Origin: Verrucomicrobiota bacterium
Lineage (GTDB): Bacteria > Verrucomicrobiota > Verrucomicrobiia > Opitutales > UBA953
Direction of reading: 5' to 3'
Length of the DNA stretch: 6,430 nt
Assembly (NCBI GenBank): GCA_004293385.1
Contig: RDYO01000120.1
Span: forward strand, 1 to 6,430
The notes under the pieces were generated by a model. It had not been told where the DNA came from. It was given only the letters and a program-made list of their open reading frames with translations, and made no database searches. A program made the translations under genes and the position numbers. Below, one piece after another: positions 1 through 4,553 of the stretch (positions are counted from its first letter, which is position 1; every line of letters begins with the position of its first letter).

Positions 1-24
1 AGGGCCGGCTGCCCAGCCGGCCCT
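1..24 (-). terminator. Strong GC-rich hairpin, probable terminator of the porin transcript
   Basis: The first 24 bases form a perfect inverted repeat: a 10-base stem (AGGGCCGGCT paired with AGCCGGCCCT) around a 4-base loop. It lies 27 bases beyond the porin stop codon in the direction of transcription. Its position and GC content fit the stem of an intrinsic terminator for the porin gene. The T-tract that would confirm this lies past the left window edge and cannot be seen. The repeat is symmetric, so it could also serve a convergent gene to the left. Confidence 0.6.
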
Positions 25-36
25 CGAAGCACATCC

Positions 37-50
37 GTCGGAAAACCGAC
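37..50 (-). other. Small hairpin directly after the porin stop codon
   Basis: GTCGG and CCGAC form a 5-base stem around a 4-base loop, which reads TTTT on the minus strand. It starts at the base immediately after the porin TGA stop. It is short and has no T-tract behind it, so it is unlikely to terminate alone. Together with the stronger hairpin at 1..24 it could protect the 3' end of the message from exonucleases. The role is inferred; only the pairing is seen. Confidence 0.4.
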
Positions 51-1451
51 TCAGTAGTTGAACTGGAGCTGGAGCGCCAGACGACGGGATGCGGAGATGA
101 TCGCCGGATTCGCGGTGCTGGTGTTCGAGCGCTCGTCGGCAAGGGTGTACTGGAGCTGGAGCTCGACTTCCTTGCGCCACTGCCACTCGAAACCGATGTC
201 GAGTTCGTTGACGACCATCTTGGGCGCGTTGGTGGCGAACTTGCGGGCGCCGTCGAAGTAGTTCCAGCGGACGTAGGGGATGAGCTCAGACTGCTCGCCG
301 TACTTGTGGCGGTAGTTGACCATGATGTAGCCACCCTGGAGGCTCTGAGTCGTGATGGAAAGCCGGTCATCAGTCAGCTGCGGACCCTGTCCGGTCGTCC
401 ACTCCGCTTCGATGCCCCAAGGCTGGGGATACATGATGAAGTGAGCGGAGGCGCGGCGGTCGACGAAACCGTCGGCAAGATCGCGACGGTCGACGTTATT
501 GATGTTTTGCGTGAGGGTGGTAAGCGAGGTGCCACCGGGGATGGTGACGCTGTTTTCGGAATTAGTAGCAGCCGTGGTCACCTTGAAGCGACCGGCATAA
601 GCACCGACTCCCGCTTCGTAGGTCTGACCGCTGGCGGCGACCCAAGGCTTGCTGAAGCGGACGACGCTATGGACTTCGCCATTGTTGTCGGCGCGATTGA
701 GGCCGGCACCGCTATAGAAGCCGGCGGTGAAGACGCCGTAGTCGCCGGAACCCTTGAGGCCATCCTTGACGAGGCTCTTGAAGAGGGCGCGATCCTCGGT
801 GTTGGCGTACATGTAGTAGATGCCCTGGTCGCGTTCGCCTTCGACCGCGGAATTAAGGGCTTCCGGACGCTCCATCTGGAGTCGGTTCTGAGAGGACTGG
901 AGGTTGACGAAACCGTAAGGCACCTTGGAGACGCCGACGCGGACGCGATGCTCCTTGGACTCATCGAGGGCGATGTCGGCGTAGATGTCGCGGGTCTGCA
1001 GGCCGAAATTACGGGAGGTACCGGAGTCGACGCTGGCGGCGACGTCCCACTGGGTGTAGAGGTAGACGCGGCCGAAATCACCGGCGAGCTTGAAGCGGCC
1101 TCGGCGGATGATCAGAGACTGATTCGGGTCGACGGAACGGTCGGCCGGGAGACCACCGGTCAGATAGGCCGCATCGTTCATCTGCTCGGTGTGGCGAACC
1201 TGGGTGTAGCCGTCGATGGAGAGCTTCTCATACCAAGCAGCTTCCTTGGGGCCGGAGCGGAGGTTGACGATGGCGGCCTGCTCAAGAGCCTGGGCGCGCT
1301 CCTCGGCGGTGATGATCCCCTTCTTGACCAAGAGGTCGAGGGCGGGGTTCCGCTCGGCGGCGGAAGCGGTGAGTGCACAACCGAGGGAGGCGGCGGCAAC
1401 GAGGAACTGCTTGATGCGGTGGTTCATGAGAAGGTGCGAATGCGACGGCAT
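51..1451 (-). CDS. Outer-membrane porin, phosphate-selective porin O/P type
   Basis: This 466-residue protein is a beta-barrel porin that would form a diffusion channel in the outer membrane. The family name refers to phosphate and polyphosphate, but the substrate cannot be read from sequence. A signal peptide is clear: a basic start (HRIK, residues 11-14), a hydrophobic core and an ASA cleavage site near residue 31. A short helical, probably periplasmic segment follows (LLVKKGIITAEERAQALEQ, about 40-58). The barrel starts near YEKLSIDGYTQVR (74-86) and includes the typical IIRRGRFKLAGDFG (114-127) and VGVSKVPYGF (172-181). It then alternates short strands and loops and ends in the aromatic β-signal LQLQFNY, as recognised by BamA. 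The start at 1451 has GAGAGG directly against it with no spacer; ATG at 1427 (residue 9) gives an equally good signal peptide but has no Shine-Dalgarno sequence. The gene is separated from the upstream SDR gene by 67 bases and may have its own promoter. It is full length. Family assignment is strong; substrate is unknown. Confidence 0.88.
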   Translation of the reverse strand: MPSHSHLLMNHRIKQFLVAAASLGCALTASAAERNPALDLLVKKGIITAEERAQALEQAAIVNLRSGPKEAAWYEKLSIDGYTQVRHTEQMNDAAYLTGGLPADRSVDPNQSLIIRRGRFKLAGDFGRVYLYTQWDVAASVDSGTSRNFGLQTRDIYADIALDESKEHRVRVGVSKVPYGFVNLQSSQNRLQMERPEALNSAVEGERDQGIYYMYANTEDRALFKSLVKDGLKGSGDYGVFTAGFYSGAGLNRADNNGEVHSVVRFSKPWVAASGQTYEAGVGAYAGRFKVTTAATNSENSVTIPGGTSLTTLTQNINNVDRRDLADGFVDRRASAHFIMYPQPWGIEAEWTTGQGPQLTDDRLSITTQSLQGGYIMVNYRHKYGEQSELIPYVRWNYFDGARKFATNAPKMVVNELDIGFEWQWRKEVELQLQYTLADERSNTSTANPAIISASRRLALQLQFNY

Positions 1452-1484
1452 CCTCTCATGCGATTGTTACGGTTTCGTGGCTAA

Positions 1485-1499
1485 CGGGGTAAGACCCCG
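1485..1499 (-). other. Hairpin in the leader of the porin gene
   Basis: CGGGGT and ACCCCG form a perfect 6-base stem with a 3-base loop, between the SDR gene and the porin start. On the minus strand it is followed by TTAGCC rather than a T-tract, so it does not look like a classical intrinsic terminator. It ends 33 bases before the porin ATG. It could be a partial terminator of the upstream operon, a stabilising 5' structure, or part of an alternative fold with the hairpin at 1519..1539. Only the pairing is seen. Confidence 0.35.
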
Positions 1500-1518
1500 C
1501 AACACCCCTATGGGTTAC

Positions 1519-1539
1519 TTAGCCCAGAAAAGGGGCTAA
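1519..1539 (-). other. Hairpin over the stop codon of the SDR gene
   Basis: TTAGCCC and GGGCTAA form a 7-base stem with a 7-base loop that is pyrimidine-rich on the minus strand (CTTTTCT). The second arm contains the TAA stop codon of the SDR gene. No T-tract follows it. It may be a weak end-of-operon structure. The GGCTAA of its second arm is also complementary to TTAGCC at 1484..1479, just after the next hairpin, so a longer-range alternative pairing is possible. Confidence 0.35.
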
Positions 1540-2385
1540 TCCGGCGAAAACGTCTGAAAAAGCAGGCCTCCAGCCCAACTCCGAGCGAATCCGGCCGGTC
1601 GCCACGATCCGGCTGGGCTGCGTCCGGCCGCCTTTCGCCACCCGGGGACCCGCCGGGGCGTTCGGATCGAAGACGGGCGCCGGCTGACCGAGGCGTTCCG
1701 CGATCCAACAGGCCAGCCCTTCCTTCGTCACGGGGTGACCATCGCCGACATTGTAGACCCGCGCGCCGGCTGGTCCCGCGACGACCGCGGCGAGCAGCGA
1801 CGAAGCCGCGTCATCACGGTGCAGGTAATTGATGTAATGGTCGACGCGTCCGCCGATGACGTGGTCGCCGCGCCGCAGCTGGTCGACCATATGATGACGG
1901 CCGGGGCCGTAGAGTCCGCCGAAACGCAACACGCGCGCCTTGGCGAAACCGGACGACAACACAGCCCGTTCGCCGCCGAGGATCGCATCCGCGGTCGGGG
2001 CCCCGCCGACCATGCTCTCTTCGTCCACGATGCGTCCGTCGTCCTGACGATACACGCCGGTGGAACTGGTGAAGACGAAGGTCTGCGCGCCGACCGCGCG
2101 GGCCCAGACGAGCGCGCGCTTCACGCCGACATCGTAGGCCAGCGCATAGGCTTCCGGGCCGCCGCCGCCGGTGCTCGCGGCGTAGACGACGGCGTCAAAC
2201 TGCTTCGGTAACAAAGCCCAGTCGCCGGCCTGAAGGTCGAAGGCTTCCGCGGTGATGCCCTCCCCGCGCAGTTTGTCGCGAGAGGCCTCGGAACGGACGA
2301 CGCCGAGGATGTCATGTCCGGCCGCTTTCGCCTGACGGGCGAATTCGGCGCCGACATAGCCGCAACCCAGTATGGCGATCTTCAT
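1519..2385 (-). CDS. NAD(P)-binding SDR/epimerase-like protein (YeeZ-like atypical SDR)
   Basis: This 288-residue protein has a Rossmann fold of the NAD-dependent epimerase/dehydratase (extended SDR) group and is probably cytoplasmic. The dinucleotide-binding motif GCGYVG is at residues 7-12. Other family marks are VVYAAS (66-71), FTSSTGVY (105-112), RFGGLYGPGR (154-163), the NYLHRDDAA region (186-194) and YNVGDGHP (211-218). The catalytic Tyr-xxx-Lys pair is not evident: the segment where YxxSK is expected reads PTADAILGGER (130-140). In this it resembles E. coli YeeZ and related atypical SDRs, so it may bind a nucleotide-sugar or NAD(P) without standard redox chemistry. The start at 2385 was chosen because the Rossmann strand begins right there, AAGGA lies 9 bases upstream (2399..2395), and the ATG overlaps the lpxB stop as ATGA. 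The longer reading upstream is an Arg-rich shadow of lpxB. Operon position suggests an envelope-related role, but its substrate is unknown. Confidence 0.85.
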   Translation of the reverse strand: MKIAILGCGYVGAEFARQAKAAGHDILGVVRSEASRDKLRGEGITAEAFDLQAGDWALLPKQFDAVVYAASTGGGGPEAYALAYDVGVKRALVWARAVGAQTFVFTSSTGVYRQDDGRIVDEESMVGGAPTADAILGGERAVLSSGFAKARVLRFGGLYGPGRHHMVDQLRRGDHVIGGRVDHYINYLHRDDAASSLLAAVVAGPAGARVYNVGDGHPVTKEGLACWIAERLGQPAPVFDPNAPAGPRVAKGGRTQPSRIVATGRIRSELGWRPAFSDVFAGLAPFLG

Positions 2386-3581
2386 GGGCGGATTTCCTTC
2401 GGAAGATACGAGGCGACCCACTCCGCGGGAGTAGAGCCGGACTTGGCGGACAGCAGTCCGTGGAGCTCGGCGGCATCCGCGACCGCCTGCGCACGCGGCT
2501 CGGATCCTTCGACGCAGGCCTGCAGACGGGCGGCGAGCGCGGCGGGCTCGCAGGCGCCTTGCAGGTATTCCGGCCAAGCCTGACGATTAAGGAGGATATT
2601 CGCGATGCCGAGATGATCGACGCGTCCCGCGATGAGGTAACGGCCCATCACCCAGGTCAGCGGATTGGCCCGATAGACGACGGCGCCCGGGATGCCGGCC
2701 AGCGCGACGGTGAGCGACATGGTGCCCGAGCTGACCAGCGCGGCGCAACCGGCCGCAGGACCTTCGGAGACGGGCCGCAGGTCGATGCCCTTGGCTTCCT
2801 CGCCATACTCGGCGAGCAGGCGATAAAGCTCGGCATGCACCTCTCCGCCGGTGTGCAGGACGAGAGCGCGACGCTTGGGATGGTCGCGGCGGAAAAGCGC
2901 GAAGGCCTCGACCAAGGCCGGGAAGATCTTCCGGACGGGCTTGGGTCGGCTGCCCGGAAGGAGCAGCACGGGACCATCCGGGTCATGCCTCAGGCCGGGG
3001 ACATGCTCCTTCTCCGCGAAGGGATGGCCGACGAAGCGTGCGTCGAGCTTGGTGTCGGCGTAGCAGGCGGGCTCGAACGGAAAGATGGTGCCGACGCCGT
3101 CGAGGTCGCGGGCCATGGTGAAACGGCGCTTCGGCTTCCAAGCCCAGAGCTGCGGGCTGACGTATTGGATCACCGCGGTCTCGCCGAAACCCGCCCGGGA
3201 AAGGCCTGCCTTGCGCAGTTCGTTCGCGAGCCGGAGGTTGAGCCCCGGATAGTCGACGAGGACCACGACCTTAGGCTTCCACTGCTTGGTCCACGTGACC
3301 ATGCGGCCGAAGAGCCGGCGATAGAACGGGTAAGCCGACAGGATCTCGACGATGCCCACGGCCGAGAACGTCGTCATGTCGAAGAGCAGCTGGGCGCCGG
3401 CGGCGCGGAGCTGCGGTCCGCCGAAAGCGGCGATGCGCAGGCCGGGACGCGCCGCGAGCAAGTCCGCGACGACCTTGGCGGCGTGCTGGTCGCCGGAATG
3501 TTCGCCGGCCACGACGAGGACGTCGACCTCGCCCCCGCGGGGACGGTCGAAGCTCGCCGGGATGGCCGGGAACGCGCTCAT
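2382..3581 (-). CDS. lpxB: Lipid-A-disaccharide synthase
   Basis: LpxB is a membrane-associated family GT19 glycosyltransferase. It joins UDP-2,3-diacylglucosamine to lipid X and gives the β-1,6-linked lipid A disaccharide with release of UDP. The 399 residues compare with 382 in E. coli; the excess is mainly a leader of about 18 residues. Family motifs appear in order: VVAGEHSGD (23-31), VLVDYPGLN (107-115), IQYVSPQLWAW (138-148), FVGHPF (183-188), LLLPGSR (206-212), SSGTMSL (284-290), VVYRANPLTW (301-310) and IANILLNRQAWPEYLQ (326-341). Two spots differ from the usual pattern: the glutamate of GSRxxE is replaced by proline (GSRPKP), and the glutamate of SGTxxLE is replaced by threonine (SGTMSLT). 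The start at 3581 overlaps the stop of the oxidoreductase gene (ATGA) and has no Shine-Dalgarno sequence, which suggests translation by reinitiation. The stop overlaps the next gene in the same way. A longer upstream reading is an Arg/Pro-rich shadow. lpxA, lpxD, fabZ and lpxK are not in the window. Confidence 0.93.
   Translation of the reverse strand: MSAFPAIPASFDRPRGGEVDVLVVAGEHSGDQHAAKVVADLLAARPGLRIAAFGGPQLRAAGAQLLFDMTTFSAVGIVEILSAYPFYRRLFGRMVTWTKQWKPKVVVLVDYPGLNLRLANELRKAGLSRAGFGETAVIQYVSPQLWAWKPKRRFTMARDLDGVGTIFPFEPACYADTKLDARFVGHPFAEKEHVPGLRHDPDGPVLLLPGSRPKPVRKIFPALVEAFALFRRDHPKRRALVLHTGGEVHAELYRLLAEYGEEAKGIDLRPVSEGPAAGCAALVSSGTMSLTVALAGIPGAVVYRANPLTWVMGRYLIAGRVDHLGIANILLNRQAWPEYLQGACEPAALAARLQACVEGSEPRAQAVADAAELHGLLSAKSGSTPAEWVASYLPKEIRP
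2395..2399 (-). promoter_or_regulatory. Ribosome binding site of the SDR gene inside the lpxB 3' end
   Basis: AAGGA on the minus strand, within GAAGGA, lies 9 bases before the ATG at 2385. It sits inside the last codons of lpxB. It supports the 288-residue start and shows that the ATGA junction has its own Shine-Dalgarno sequence, unlike the junction at 3578..3581. Confidence 0.6.
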
Positions 3582-4522
3582 TTGCGCGCCATGCCGGCGC
3601 GGATCTGTTCGGTGATCTGGATGGCGACCGCCAGGGCGGTCCGGCCGAGTTCGCCGCTGACCTTCGGGCTCTTGCGATCGCGGACGCACGCAGTGAATGA
3701 GGCGAGCTCGATGGCCAGGGGCTCGCCCTTCTCGATCGGGATCTCCTCCTTGGCGAAGCCGCCTTCGGCGGTCGGGTCGACGCGCACGGTGTGGCCCTTC
3801 TGGCCCATGAAGTCGATGGAGAGGTAGCCGCCGGTCTGGAAGACGCGGATCTCGCGGTTCTTCTTCAGCGAGACGCGACTGGCGCTGAGATTGGCGACGC
3901 AACCGTTCTTGAACGCGATGCGGGCGTTGGCGATATCCTCGGTCTTGGTCACGACCGACACGCCGACGGCGTCGATGCGCTCGACGGGGGAGTTGGCCAG
4001 CTGGAGGACGATGCCGATGTCGTGGATCATCAGGTCCAGCACGACGCCGACCTCGGTACCGCGCGGGGTGAAGGGCGCCAGGCGCTCGGCGGTGATGTAA
4101 CGGGCGTCGGTGACGGCCTTTTCGAGGTACGACATCACCGGATTGTAATGCTCGATGTGACCGACCTGGACGATGCGGTCGGCCTTGGCGGCGGCGTCGA
4201 GGATCTGGGCGGCCTCCTCGAGGGTGACGCAGATGGGCTTCTCGATGAGAAGGTGCACGCCCTTGGCGAGGAGCGGGAGCGCCACCGCGGCGTGATGGTT
4301 GGTCGGGACGACGACGCTGACGGCGTCGCAGCTGGCCGCCATCTCGTCGAGGGTGAGGAAGCGGCGGCAGTTATGCTTGGCGCAGATCTCGGCCGCCCGG
4401 GCGTCGTTCGGCTCGAAGATGCCGGCGAGCTCGGCGCCGGGCAGGGTCGAATAGATGCGGGCGTGGTGCTGGCCGAGCGAACCCGTGCCGGCCACCCCGC
4501 AGCGGATGCGCGTAGCGGTCAT
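3578..4522 (-). CDS. Gfo/Idh/MocA family oxidoreductase, possibly acting on a UDP-sugar for lipid A
   Basis: This 314-residue cytoplasmic protein has an N-terminal Rossmann domain and a C-terminal α/β domain of the Gfo/Idh/MocA family, which oxidises or reduces sugars with NAD(P). Seen in order: VAGTGSLGQHHAR (10-22, nucleotide binding), VVVPTNHHA (70-78), the EKP motif in LLIEKPICVT (91-100), GHIEHYNP (121-128), and DLMIHDIG (163-170), whose His lies where the family places its catalytic residue. The start at 4522 is supported by AGGGAG 9 bases upstream and by the Rossmann strand beginning at residue 6. The reading frame stays open upstream only as a shadow of clpB. The stop overlaps the lpxB start by four bases (ATGA), so the two proteins are made in coupled amounts. 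Known precedent: GnnA, of the same family and encoded in lipid A loci in Acidithiobacillus and Leptospira, oxidises the 3-position of UDP-GlcNAc before GnnB transaminates it. A GnnA-like role is inferred from context only; no aminotransferase is here. Confidence 0.88.
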   Translation of the reverse strand: MTATRIRCGVAGTGSLGQHHARIYSTLPGAELAGIFEPNDARAAEICAKHNCRRFLTLDEMAASCDAVSVVVPTNHHAAVALPLLAKGVHLLIEKPICVTLEEAAQILDAAAKADRIVQVGHIEHYNPVMSYLEKAVTDARYITAERLAPFTPRGTEVGVVLDLMIHDIGIVLQLANSPVERIDAVGVSVVTKTEDIANARIAFKNGCVANLSASRVSLKKNREIRVFQTGGYLSIDFMGQKGHTVRVDPTAEGGFAKEEIPIEKGEPLAIELASFTACVRDRKSPKVSGELGRTALAVAIQITEQIRAGMARK

Positions 4523-4523
4523 G

Positions 4524-4542
4524 GGCCGAGACTCCCTCGGCC
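4524..4542 (-). promoter_or_regulatory. Hairpin presenting the Shine-Dalgarno sequence of the oxidoreductase gene
   Basis: In the 31-base gap between clpB and the oxidoreductase, GGCCGAG and CTCGGCC form a perfect 7-base stem around the loop GGAGT. The loop carries most of the Shine-Dalgarno sequence AGGGAG (4537..4532), and the stem ends one base before the ATG at 4522. Such a structure could lower initiation until a ribosome finishing clpB opens it, or it could hold the ribosome binding site exposed in the loop. The pairing and location are seen directly; the regulatory effect is inferred. Confidence 0.45.
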
Positions 4543-4553
4543 GGCGGCTTCCT

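Noticed and set aside
1368..1382. A possible lipoprotein cleavage site around Cys25 of the porin signal peptide
   Set aside because: The residues before the cysteine read SLG, which does not fit the lipobox, and an ordinary ASA cleavage site follows. Barrel porins are not usually lipidated.
306..1484. A 392-codon open frame on the plus strand antisense to the porin
   Set aside because: Its translation is low-complexity and rich in Gly, Val, Asp and Glu, as expected from the reverse of a GC-rich gene. It has no recognisable motif, and the opposite strand encodes a complete porin with signal peptide and β-signal.
1463..1496. A possible promoter for the porin, with TAACAAT (minus strand 1469..1463) as the -10 element
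   Set aside because: The best -35 candidates at suitable spacing match only about half of TTGACA, and the host's promoter consensus is unknown. It is too weak to list as a feature.
2386..2577. A possible 64-residue extension of the SDR protein
   Set aside because: The extension is Arg/Ala-rich, reads lpxB in another frame, and would put the Rossmann strand far from the N-terminus. The ATG at 2385 has a ribosome binding site.
2460..3827. A 455-codon open frame on the plus strand antisense to lpxB and the oxidoreductase
   Set aside because: It spans two well-supported genes on the other strand, shows no domain motif and has shadow-like composition.
3582..3902. A possible N-terminal extension of LpxB of 107 residues
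   Set aside because: The segment is Arg/Pro/His-rich and is an alternative frame of the oxidoreductase gene. The LpxB fold begins shortly after the ATG at 3581, which sits in an ATGA junction.
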